Origin: Asterionellopsis glacialis
Lineage: Eukaryota > Bacillariophyta > Plagiogrammaphyceae > Rhaphoneidales > Asterionellopsidaceae
Direction: 5' to 3'
Assembly: GCA_014885115.2 (NCBI GenBank)
Contig: WKLE02001496.1
Location: 1 to 33,170 of the forward strand
DNA: 33,170 bases
Part shown: positions 9,978 through 18,744 of the stretch, one piece after another
Layout: each line of letters opens with the position of its first letter
Position numbering within the stretch: position 1 is the stretch's first letter
Notes under the pieces: generated by a model
What the model saw: only the letters and a program-made list of their open reading frames with translations
Database searches by the model: none
What the model was told of the DNA's origin: nothing
Translations under genes and position numbers: made by a program

Positions 9978-11153
9978 CTAGAAAGACTTGCCGAGACTTC
10001 GAGTAGGTAACCGAAACGATCTAGCCCTTTTCTTCGTAGAAATCCTCAAACGACGAGTTCTGTTTGGAGTTATTCCCTTTCCACCGTTCTTCTTTGTAGT
10101 AGGAGGAGGAGTAGCTATACAATAATGTTTCTTGAACGCGGAACAATTTGGTACAGTACAAACAGAGGGTGGCTTGTTACATATTCTTGCATGCATTTGT
10201 ATGGAGTGGTTAAGTCTCTGACAAAGCTTACAAGATGAGCCTCCTTCCCTACCACCCATTCTTCCCAGAATCATTGCGTTTTTTCCTAGCACTTGCCGTT
10301 GACTACAAAAGGTGCCATGTCTCAATAGTTGTTTCATTCTTGTACAATTTCTCGAGCATGGTGTTATGGGACAGGTTGTTGTTGTGGATCTATCATTACA
10401 TTTGCATGCGGAAGCATGTTCCAAAAGTTTCATGTATTCATTCAGTCGTTCCACATAGTCCTGTACTATGGTTTTTTCGTTATTCATGTTGTGCTCGACT
10501 GGGCCACTACCACCATGATGTAAATTAATGTGTTTTTGCGTTGTAGTGCTTTTAGCCGTAGTAGCTACTGCTGTATCATGATCATGATGGGCCCATTCAT
10601 CAAGTGATCCCTTCCAACTACACCTAGCAGCATTAAAATAATCATTACAATACTCTTCTTTTTCATTAGTATTGAATTTTCGTTTTGTAGATGTTGCTGG
10701 TTTTTTCATTTTGGTTCCTTCTGTTCTTGTTATTACTCCCTGGTGTTGCGTGTGACGACCAAAAAAGGCATCTTCTTCATGATGGGTTGTTGTTCGTAAT
10801 GTGATGGGTTGAGTAGGAAATGAAAAAGACGAGTACTTTTTTGTGGATTCTTCTTTTTCTTCTTGTGGAACAAAGGAAGGTACTGTGATTAATACATAAT
10901 ATGGACATGATACTTGAAGCTTTCCAATCAAATGTTGCAAGGATAGATTAGGTATACTTGAATACGGAAGCAGTCTCTTTTTACATGATGGACAGCTTGA
11001 GGAGGATGCATACCGCAATTGAATACAGTGCTTACAAAAACTGTGACCGCAACATCCAGAGCATTCAGCTTCTTTCATTACATCATGGCAAATAGGACAA
11101 ATGAAATCTTCGCAAGGTGGTTGGTCAAGAAATAAGCTAGTTGGAAAGCCCAT
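9978..11153 (-). CDS. RING + TAZ zinc-finger protein, copy A
   Basis: 391 aa from ATG at 11153, one exon. The N-terminal C3HC4 RING is complete: C19-x2-C22, C35-G-H37, C40-x2-C43 and C54-x2-C57. RING domains of this type usually recruit E2 enzymes for ubiquitination. The C-terminal third (about 245-350) carries the His/Cys pattern of a TAZ finger: CSRNCTRMKQLLRHGTFC, then a GG loop, CKLCQRLNHSIQMHARIC and VCTVPNCSAFKKHYC. TAZ fingers (CBP/p300, plant BTB-TAZ) bind transcription factors. The tail is very basic (TRRLRISTKKRARSFRLPTR), which would suit a nuclear signal. The middle (about 90-230) is low in complexity and carries most differences from copy B. A nuclear ubiquitin ligase or co-regulator is inferred, not shown. 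Confidence 0.8.
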   Translation of the reverse strand: MGFPTSLFLDQPPCEDFICPICHDVMKEAECSGCCGHSFCKHCIQLRYASSSSCPSCKKRLLPYSSIPNLSLQHLIGKLQVSCPYYVLITVPSFVPQEEKEESTKKYSSFSFPTQPITLRTTTHHEEDAFFGRHTQHQGVITRTEGTKMKKPATSTKRKFNTNEKEEYCNDYFNAARCSWKGSLDEWAHHDHDTAVATTAKSTTTQKHINLHHGGSGPVEHNMNNEKTIVQDYVERLNEYMKLLEHASACKCNDRSTTTTCPITPCSRNCTRMKQLLRHGTFCSQRQVLGKNAMILGRMGGREGGSSCKLCQRLNHSIQMHARICNKPPSVCTVPNCSAFKKHYCIATPPPTTKKNGGKGITPNRTRRLRISTKKRARSFRLPTRSLGKSF

Positions 11154-11172
11154 GGTCGTCCATGTTGTTGCT

Positions 11173-11217
11173 GCTGTTAGATTAATGTTTCGTTATGGCT
11201 GTTTGGATTTCACGCCG
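11173..11217 (-). promoter_or_regulatory. Conserved upstream block of RING-TAZ copy A
   Basis: A 45-base stretch, starting 20 bases upstream of the ATG, is identical in both gene copies although the bases on either side differ. It is probably 5' UTR or core promoter (minus strand). A second identical stretch of about 30 bases (TTAGGTCGCTCCTGTTTGAG and onward) lies about 40 bases further upstream in both copies. No known motif was recognised. Confidence 0.4.
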
Positions 11218-11690
11218 AGTAGAAGAATTTGTTGTGTTTGTGTGAAGTAATTTTTTTAGGTCGCTCCTGTTTGAGCAGTTTTGCATTTCTTTATTACTAG
11301 ACTCGACACGCCTACGATTAGTCGTATAGTTGTTTGTTCTGTGTTTCTCGTGCTTCACCACGATAGCTTTTGGCTTCTCGTCGCGAAGGGTTCACCTTGT
11401 TTTAGATCATGATTGAAAGTAATGAATGTAAATTTTCCTAAACAAAATTCAAAAAAATGTCGTGATAGCTTTGTACACAGTCTCTTTGTATGTATGGAAC
11501 AGAAAGGAACCATAGAGGCAGTAAAAGAGCATTCGCGACCATTAAATACAAGAGGCTTATGTGATACTCTCTGATTCACGGAATATAACATGCATTTAAT
11601 ACTGGAACTTATATAGATCCAGCATATTTCTCCGTTTCCGATAAAAGATTGGCGGATGCGAGACTCAAGTCAGGTACCAGTGCATACCTG

Positions 11691-12111
11691 GTACTCCCTT
11701 GCAATCGTAGGATTCCATGGAATCAAGATTCAATCTTACCAGGTAACCGTATCATTTAACACTCTTGGTACCTACATAGTCCTAGTTTGTGTATGACATA
11801 TCTATCCTAATCTCTCGCTGCTGACATGATGGGAAAGTGTAAATTTCTTCCAAACATTTTGAGTCGTCATGAATTACTTGATGCACGGTATCTTGAGTAG
11901 CAGGAGGAAGATGAGAACGAAATAAACGATCGGTATTAATAGCAAGAGATGGCGGCAGAATCGAAAGATGTCATGAAATAATCCCAGTATCATTATAGAA
12001 CATTCCCACACATGATTTTTTGGTAATCCTACAGATATACCAAGGGGGTACTTCGTACTTTAAAAAAAAACTCATCTTTCTCCTAAGAAAACTGACTGTA
12101 CACAAAAAATA
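11691..12111. other. Spacer between the two duplication units
   Basis: Unique DNA between the tandem RING-TAZ units. It has one TACCAGTGCATACCTGGTA palindrome near 11676-11695 and an imperfect hairpin AAGGGGGTACTTCGTACTTT at about 12043-12062. A frame running on the plus strand from about 12020 crosses the 3' flank of copy B and is not considered real. Confidence 0.5.
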
Positions 12112-12503
12112 TTTTGGTAAGACTTTACAGTGTCAGGTGGGTGGGGTGAGTACTTTAGACCTTCTTATCTTGAAAAAAGTATCACGATACTATCAGCATG
12201 AGAATCATCTAGCAGTGCATGGTGTTGCTATTGATGGCATTCGAATACTGCAGTTCATGTCTGCACCAAACAGAAAACTGATATACTCTAGTCATGTGCA
12301 AGCTGTACTAATTTATATATGTTATAATGTAATAATGGAGTCCAGTGCAAAAAATCAAGATATATGCAATTTATCCCATACCTATATCAAACCCTTGCAC
12401 ATGGTAATATCAATGTCTTTCGTTTGGATCAAACCTATCGTGGCATTGGGAGCCCTGTGTTTCAACTATGCGAATTGTACAGTCAGTCAGTGCCAGATAT
12501 TCA

Positions 12504-13652
12504 CTAGAAAGACTTTGCGAAACTTCGAGTTGGTAACCGAAACGATCTAGCCCTTTTCTTTGTAGAAATCCTCAAACGACGAGTTCTGTTTGGAGTTATT
12601 CCCTTTTCACCATTCTTCTCTGTAGTAGTAGGAGTAGTAGCTGTACAATAATGCTTCTTGAACGCGGAACAATATGGTACAGTACAAACAGAGGGTGGTT
12701 TGTTACATATTCTTGCATGCATTAGCATGGAGAGACTGAGTTTGTGACAAAGTTTACAAGATGGGCCTCCTTCCCTACCACTCATTTTCCCCGTGATCGT
12801 TGCCTTTTTTTCTAGGACTTGCCGTTGACCACAAAAGGTAGCATGTCTCAATAGTTGTTTCAATCTTGTACAATTTCTTGAGCATGTAATGGGACATATT
12901 GTTGTCATGGATCTGCACGTGGAAGCATGTTCCAAAAGTTTCATGTATCCATTCAGTCGTTCTACATAGTCCTCTAATGATTCTTTTTTGTGATTTACAT
13001 TTTTTTCGACTGGGCCACCACCACCCGTAAGATCATCACTGGTAGTACCATGGTGTAATTTCATATGTTTTGGTTTCGTAGGATTAGCCGTAGTAGCCAC
13101 TAGTGAATCAAGATAATGTTGGGCCCATTCATAAAGGGATCCCTTCCAGCTACACCTGACAGCATGAAAACAATCATTACAATACTCTTCTTTTTCATTC
13201 GTATTGAATTTTCGTTTTGTAGATGTGGCTCCTCCTGTTCTTGTTATTACTACCTGATGCTGCCTACAACGACCAAGAGAAGCATCTTCTTTATGGTGTG
13301 CTGTTGTCGTTGTTCGTAAGGTGTTGTGTGGAGTAGGAAAAGAAAAGCTGTTGTTATGTTTGGATTCTTCTTTTTGTGGTACTGTGATCAATACATAATA
13401 TGGACATGATACTTGAAGCTTTCCAATCAAATGTTGCAAGGATAGATTAGGTATACTTGAATACGGAAGCAATCTCTTTTGACATGATGGGCAGCTTGAG
13501 GAGGATGCATACCGCAATTGAATACAGTGCTTACAAAAACTGTGACCACAACATCCAGAGCATTCAGCTTCTTTCATTACATCATGGCAAATAGGACAAA
13601 TGAGATCTTCGCAAGGTGGTTGGTCAAGAAATAAGCTAGTTGGAAAGCCCAT
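12504..13652 (-). CDS. RING + TAZ zinc-finger protein, copy B
   Basis: 382 aa from ATG at 13652, one exon; tandem paralogue of the gene at 9978. The RING is complete with the same cysteines (C19, C22, C35-G-H37, C40, C43, C54, C57). Residues 1-90 differ from copy A at only about two positions (F17L, K58Q). The linker carries deletions (loss of a FVPQEEK segment, reshuffled Thr/His-rich stretch). The TAZ part keeps CSRNCTRLKQLLRHATFC, CKLCHKLSLSMLMHARIC and VCTVPYCSAFKKHYC, although one CxC/CND piece of copy A (ACKCNDRS) is shortened to TCRSMTT. Both copies are open and probably functional. Role as inferred for copy A. Confidence 0.8.
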   Translation of the reverse strand: MGFPTSLFLDQPPCEDLICPICHDVMKEAECSGCCGHSFCKHCIQLRYASSSSCPSCQKRLLPYSSIPNLSLQHLIGKLQVSCPYYVLITVPQKEESKHNNSFSFPTPHNTLRTTTTAHHKEDASLGRCRQHQVVITRTGGATSTKRKFNTNEKEEYCNDCFHAVRCSWKGSLYEWAQHYLDSLVATTANPTKPKHMKLHHGTTSDDLTGGGGPVEKNVNHKKESLEDYVERLNGYMKLLEHASTCRSMTTICPITCSRNCTRLKQLLRHATFCGQRQVLEKKATITGKMSGREGGPSCKLCHKLSLSMLMHARICNKPPSVCTVPYCSAFKKHYCTATTPTTTEKNGEKGITPNRTRRLRISTKKRARSFRLPTRSFAKSF

Positions 13653-13671
13653 GATTGTTCATGTTGCTTCA

Positions 13672-13716
13672 GCTGTTAGATTAATGTTTCGTTATGGCTG
13701 TTTGGATTTCACGCCG
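13672..13716 (-). promoter_or_regulatory. Conserved upstream block of RING-TAZ copy B
   Basis: Identical over 45 bases to 11173-11217, at the same distance (20 bases) from the start codon. Likely shared 5' UTR or promoter. Confidence 0.4.
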
Positions 13717-14105
13717 TCTAGAAGAATGTGTTGTTGTTTTGTTATGCAGAGTGGTTTTTAGGTCGCTCCTGTTTGAGCAGTTTTGCATGTACCTTTGTGG
13801 TTTGTTACATGTGTCTCTTTTTTCACTGTGGTTATGTTTGGGTTCTCCTCGTGCTTTTGGGTTCTCCTCGCAAAGTTTCCGTTCTGTCTAGGAGATTACG
13901 AGTGAAAAAAAGGAAAGTAATTACTCCTAAATAAGAAGCCAAAATGATGTTGTGGTGTAGTTGTACCTGGGGCACAAATACTCGTTTTATGGAAGGAACA
14001 AAAGGGAACGGTTCTTTATAGGCTACTTAAAACACCGTAACCGATACACGTCTCTTTCCGACAAAAAGGTTGGCGGATGGATGCCAGTCTCGAGTACCGG
14101 TTTTG

Positions 14106-14917
14106 GAAGCCTTCGCGTAAAGGTACTGTACCGTATTAGTCCTAGGAATACAAGGACTTCACATGCCCCGCCTGTTGTGAAGACTGAAAAGCAGATATCA
14201 TAGACATGAACATCATCTCCTCGGAGTTTCTTTCTTTAAGGCCATAGCGGATACGATCATCTTGATCTGATAAATCATCTTCACGTAGTTTTACTGTAAC
14301 GCATTACATTTACTAGGAGTAATATATATATCGGATCATGTCAATAACACGAACCCGTCTAATTCTAGAGTGAAAGAAAAACAGTTAAGTCCCTTGGAAC
14401 ATTCTTGGGCATTTGGAAAAAGGTTCCATAAATACCGAATATTATCTGAGTTAAATAATTTGCACACAGTAGTACCATTTACTTTTTTACATAGCGCTAC
14501 AGAATTTTGAAGGGCTACATGGCAACTTCATATGCATGGTACCAGGTACCGGTACAGGTACAGACCATCATGTACCGGTACTTCCGACACAAGTCACTGA
14601 CTACTTTAGTCCTCTAGTCTAGTAGGACGTAAGGGAAAACTTTTTTATTTACTGAAATTAACAGGCTCTGGATGGATGGGACCATACCAGGGAGATTAGA
14701 ATACACCACAAAGGATTGGGTTCGCAAAAAAAAACTAGTATCTGACAGCTTCTTGGTTATTCCTGACACCTTTCCAAACTAAAAGAGAACCCCAACAGGG
14801 AAATATTTTCCTGCAGAGCTGTAAAAGACAAGATTGATCCTAGTTACAGAGAAGCAAGAAAGACACCACGTTGTTCGTTTGAGAAGAAGATCAAATAAAA
14901 GAAAATAACGATACCGC
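14106..14917. other. Intergenic spacer and CBM48 gene upstream region
   Basis: No gene seen. GTACC palindromes cluster at about 14538-14581. The last 80 bases before 14918 are purine-rich (GAGAAGCAAGAAAG, GAAGAAGATCAAATAAAAG), typical of a 5' UTR here. Confidence 0.55.
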
Positions 14918-15262
14918 ATGACGAATACAGAAGAAATGCCGTACACCTTTGTCTATGAAGGTAAAGCTGACCATTCTGTGGCTGTGGTGGGGACCTTTAA
15001 TCAGTGGAATGTGGACCATGATTTCATGATGAAACAGAATAATGAATGGAGGTTAACGAAAGTGTTGCATCCTGGAAGGTATGAATATAAATTTGTCATT
15101 GATGGCGAAACATGGGTATCAGATCCCATGGCTGTGGAATCAGATAATGATCAGCTTGGTGATTTAAATTCGGTCATTACCATTGGAAATGCAACCAAAG
15201 AAGTAGATTCGACGAACAAACCTATTGTGTCACATGATCGTGGTATTGCCTACAACCAGTAA
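14918..15262 (+). CDS. Stand-alone CBM48/AMPK-type glucan-binding protein
   Basis: 114 aa, nearly the whole length being one CBM48 (AMPK-beta glycogen-binding) module. It opens with YTFVYEGKADHSVAVVGTFNQW, whose GTFNQW carries the first sugar-stacking Trp. It continues with NEWRLTKVLHPGRYEYKFVIDG and ETWVSDP, giving the second Trp and the DP turn typical of the family, and ends with LNSVITIG. There is no N-terminal signal, so it is probably cytosolic. No AMPK-beta C-terminal domain, kinase, phosphatase or branching-enzyme domain follows. It may bind alpha-glucan or serve as an adaptor. The upstream region shows no sign of a missing exon. Confidence 0.8.
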   Translation: MTNTEEMPYTFVYEGKADHSVAVVGTFNQWNVDHDFMMKQNNEWRLTKVLHPGRYEYKFVIDGETWVSDPMAVESDNDQLGDLNSVITIGNATKEVDSTNKPIVSHDRGIAYNQ

Positions 15263-15684
15263 CTAGCGATCTCTAGAATAAAACATATGAAGATGTCTCC
15301 GCCTAGCATGCTTAGGAAATTCGTTGTGTGATATAAAGAAAGAATCTGACATTACCATATCTTTGGCATAGCCCCACCTCCATTACATCGATACATAATA
15401 TATGCGTATCAAAATATGTTGTTTACAAGATCATCAAGGCACTAATACTTATACTTAGGCTCTCCGCAACGTGCGCATCATGAAAAGAGTTGTGATTTCT
15501 ACTAATGTATGATTATGTTATTATTTTTGTGTTACGTTTTTGTTTTTCGTTTTGATTGTGTAGTTTCACACTATCACTATCGTATTATCATAGATGTGAT
15601 GTGTTGGTATAACGGGTGTAAAAGCACTTACCCACAATATTATTGTTGTTGTCGTTGCTGTTTCATTATTGCAAGTGTAGTTTT
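15263..15684. other. Convergent 3' spacer
   Basis: 422 bases between the CBM48 gene and the stop of the TM9 gene. T-rich, with TTGTTGTTGTCGTTG microsatellite-like sequence near 15643. No gene seen. Confidence 0.6.
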
Positions 15685-17959
15685 TTAATCAACCTTGACA
15701 TTTTGGAAAATTGCCCTGACGAATTTTGATGCTGCTACGTGCGCTAGAGTACCGCATAGTACTCCCAAATTCAATGCAATTAAACTCATGTATCCAAAGT
15801 AAAAGGATGTTTGCAAGAGACCATTCATTTGTGTTTTGAATAAAAAGTAGTAGACACCGTACAAAAAGACATAGGCGGCTGTACTTGCACCACTACCAAA
15901 GGCAGTCCATTGCCAGAGGTAGTTTTCGGCATTGAGACAAAAGTATACCACAATGATACTTGTCATACCAACAACAATCGTCAAAATACAATATACACCC
16001 AAAAGGAATCCATATACATGGTAAAATTTGTAGTTCCAAAGACTTGTCAATACGTAATACAATTCAATAAAGATCGATCCGAAAGATAGTAATCCAGCAA
16101 GAGGGATAAGACCGGAAGGTTTGCCATACCATGGTACATCTTCAGGGATGGGACGAGGGATAGCATTAACACGGCAGGGGAAATGGTTAGCGCCTGTTGC
16201 GGCGTCGCCAAATCTTGCATGTCGTCCCAACAAAGTTCCAACGACACAAAGAGGAACTGACACAAAGATCCATAAGAAGAAGAGTTTCACAACTACAACA
16301 AATGGAATGTAGGTGATAGTGCCGTACATAAGAGAAAGACCGTTGAGGACTGTGAGGATCAAGGTTACTACAGTGGGGAGTAACAAGACTGTGAGTCCCA
16401 TAGTAGCTTGCCAAATAGCCGTAGTAGATTTCCCAGATGTAGAGGATGTTGATCGGCGTGCGGCAGCAGTACTTGGCCAATAACGTTTGTAGAATTTGCC
16501 TGATTGGTATCCTGCAACAATACTAGACAAGGAATAACATGCCAAGATGGCATGAAGTAATTCACCACGTTCCTCGTGGACTTCACCATGAAGTGGACCC
16601 AACACGGCAAAAAGAATCACACCAAGTGTCAAAATAACTAATTGCCATCCAGTACCCAAAAGTGCAGCAAAGAGAGGGAGGTATGCAGGTGCGCGGAATA
16701 CATCACCATGGACCTGCTTCCATCCGGCATCTTCCGGACCCATACCCTTGGGTCCATCACCAGCATGGTCTGTCAAAGGTTTGCCTTCGTCGTCAAATTC
16801 CTCTTCAGCTCCCATACCGTCTTCTACATCATGGACCAAACCGTATCGAGCATAATCTTTCTTAAGTGTACGGAGTAAGATAAGTGCAACAAGTCCTGTC
16901 AAGAATAACACCATCATGAAGGAGTTAAAGATGGAAAACCAATGAATTTGGTGTTTGAAAAAGGCGTGATCCAAGTATCGGTTCCATCTTGAATGGAATT
17001 GATCATCGGTCGCATGCCAGCTCACATACAATGTGAAAGTAAGCTTCTCGTTTTCTTTGGCTTCCTTCAAGGACTTTGGGTCACTTGTCAAATCCACCTT
17101 GATAATACGGTCCTTGTTGTAGTAAATCATAAGATTTCGTGATGTGTACACAAAGGGTTTCAAATTGGCTGCATCCTCGTCGGTAAGATCCATTACATGT
17201 TCTAAACGTTCCAAGTCATCCTTTTCTTGTTTTAAACTATCAGTAATCTCGGGTAACATTTCACCGACCATACCCCAAACTGGCAAATCATCCAAATACA
17301 TTTGATAAAACCATCGGTGCTGAACAGCCTTACGGAACTTGCCTGCCTGTTTGGCCGTAAGTGGTGCGGTCGTACATGATTCTGTTTTGACATCTTCACC
17401 ATCCTTGGCTTGAAATACAACATCGTGACCAGAGTGTCGTAAGGCGTGTCCACCCAAGCGTTCACCAAGCGAATGTGCTTTCCATTCATTGAATTTTTCA
17501 GTATCCTTGCCCTCTGGATGATGCTTTGTATCTGGAGCACAGTAGGGAAGTAAGTAGTATTCATATGCCTCTTGTGGGTTAGCATAGGGACCGACCTTAA
17601 GTATTTCATGAAACAGTTGGTGGAAGAGAGATGGGTGAGTCATTGCTGATAAGGGACACAAACGCCATTGTCTCCTCAAGCTCTGGAAAAATAACTACCA
17701 AGAAAAAAACTTTTTAAAAAAATGACTCTTTTCTTCGAGTCGACTGAATCGAATCACGCCCACAGCTAGACGAGACCAGCGTCGTCGGTTCCAAGAAAAA
17801 GAGATATGACAATGATCGAACGATTATACCTGAACATACCTTGTTAACCCAAAGTTCAACATGTTCTCCATTCTTGTATCTATGATTTGATGTTCCGGCA
17901 TCGACATAAGAAGATGTCAATAAGGCAACTGCCGCTGTTGCGACTGAAAACCCCTTCAT
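15685..17959 (-). CDS. Transmembrane 9 superfamily (nonaspanin/EMP70) protein, two exons
   Basis: Exon 1 is 17959-17840 (40 codons) and exon 2 is 17595-15685, giving 676 aa. Donor AAG|GTATGT (17839) and acceptor CTTAAG (ending 17596) remove a 244-base intron and restore the family signature HRYKNGEHVELWVNK|VGPYANPQ followed by EAYEYYLLPYC. The open frame that starts at 17679 is therefore intronic for its first 28 codons. A signal peptide (1-21) precedes a lumenal domain to about residue 258, then TM1 (about 262-284), a cytosolic loop and about eight further helices to 660. The C-terminus VKVD fits the KxD/E Golgi-retention (COPI) signal of TM9SF proteins. These proteins sort membrane cargo in the Golgi/endosome system. 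Length matches the family. Confidence 0.9.
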
Positions 17960-18744
17960 GGTCGCGAGCTTTTGGGGACAGCGTACCGTTGCAAATTTTA
18001 AACAGCAACACAGCAGAGGCGTGCGGGCGGCCTGCTGGATTTTTCCATTTCGATCTCCAGGATCGATATCCAACTCTACGAGTGCATAAAAATGATAGTC
18101 GTTGAAATCTACGTGGATTTAATACTAAACTCTACCAAAGACATTCAGGGAGTTCCGTGCCCAGCCAGGTTCTGTCTCTCGCCGAGAAGAGAATCATCGC
18201 ATTGGGCTGGGTGAGGGAAAGAGTCGGATGAGTCATTTTCCATGCTCTTTTCACTTCTATTCATTTTCTTTTTTGATTATGATGTTCGGACAGTATTACT
18301 TCTAGAAGTACACATGTGCTTGCTACGCGCGACTGTTCGTTTTTTAGTTTGTCATTTTTCGGGATGCCGCCAATTCAAACAATTATGATGTCGTACGTAG
18401 TTTGGCTCCTTTGCTTTTTCTTCTTTTTATATTTCTCGCGGTTCTCTCTTCTTGCTCACACGTGCTCGTACGAAGAGTACGTTGTGTTCTGACACGGTGC
18501 ATCATCTCTCCTATTGACATCGTTCGGATCACAAAAACATCAATCAAGAATACCGTTCGGGAATCTTCTCTCTTTCGTTTATCTACAGTGACTGTCTGTC
18601 TCTCTCTCTCTACAGTCAGTAGTATCTTTAGTGAAGAGTCCCGTGTCACCCAAAAAGGGACAGCAAATTTCCATTCGGGTTTGTGTGGGTCATTTGGTGT
18701 GGACATCATCTCATCGTTCCCCTTTTTTATATACATTTCTTGCA
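17960..18744. promoter_or_regulatory. Divergent promoter region (TM9 gene / NMNAT fusion)
   Basis: 785 bases separate two divergent starts, so regulatory sites for both must lie here. Visible features: GC-rich stretch near 18015-18045, a CT dinucleotide run at about 18595-18612, and T-rich tracts. No confident TATA box or initiator can be named. Frames on both strands here begin at non-ATG codons or are short. Confidence 0.45.

Larger units (their letters stand above)
9678..11690 (-). repeat. Tandem gene duplication, unit A
   Basis: Direct repeat of the block at about 12112-14105, offset about 2.5 kb. It holds a complete RING+TAZ gene with its upstream and downstream flanks. Homology starts near TTTTGATAAGACTTTAC (9677) and fades after GGCGGATG..AGTCTCAAGT at about 11655-11690. 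Boundaries are approximate. Confidence 0.85.
12112..14105 (-). repeat. Tandem gene duplication, unit B
   Basis: Second copy of the block at about 9678-11690, same orientation. Homology covers the 3' flank (12112-12503, with many substitutions), the gene, and the 5' flank to GGCGGATGGATGCCAGTCTC near 14076-14095. Middle parts of the 5' flank (about 13800-14030) are poorly matched. Confidence 0.85.

Noticed and set aside
12020..12550. 176-aa plus-strand frame
   Set aside because: It runs through the 3' flank and into the end of RING-TAZ copy B. The homologous region at 9678-9977 is not open, so it is not conserved coding sequence.
17596..17679. N-terminal 28 codons in front of VGPYANPQ in the TM9 gene
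   Set aside because: They are intronic. Splicing to exon 1 at 17840 restores the family signature NK|VGPYANP and supplies the signal peptide.
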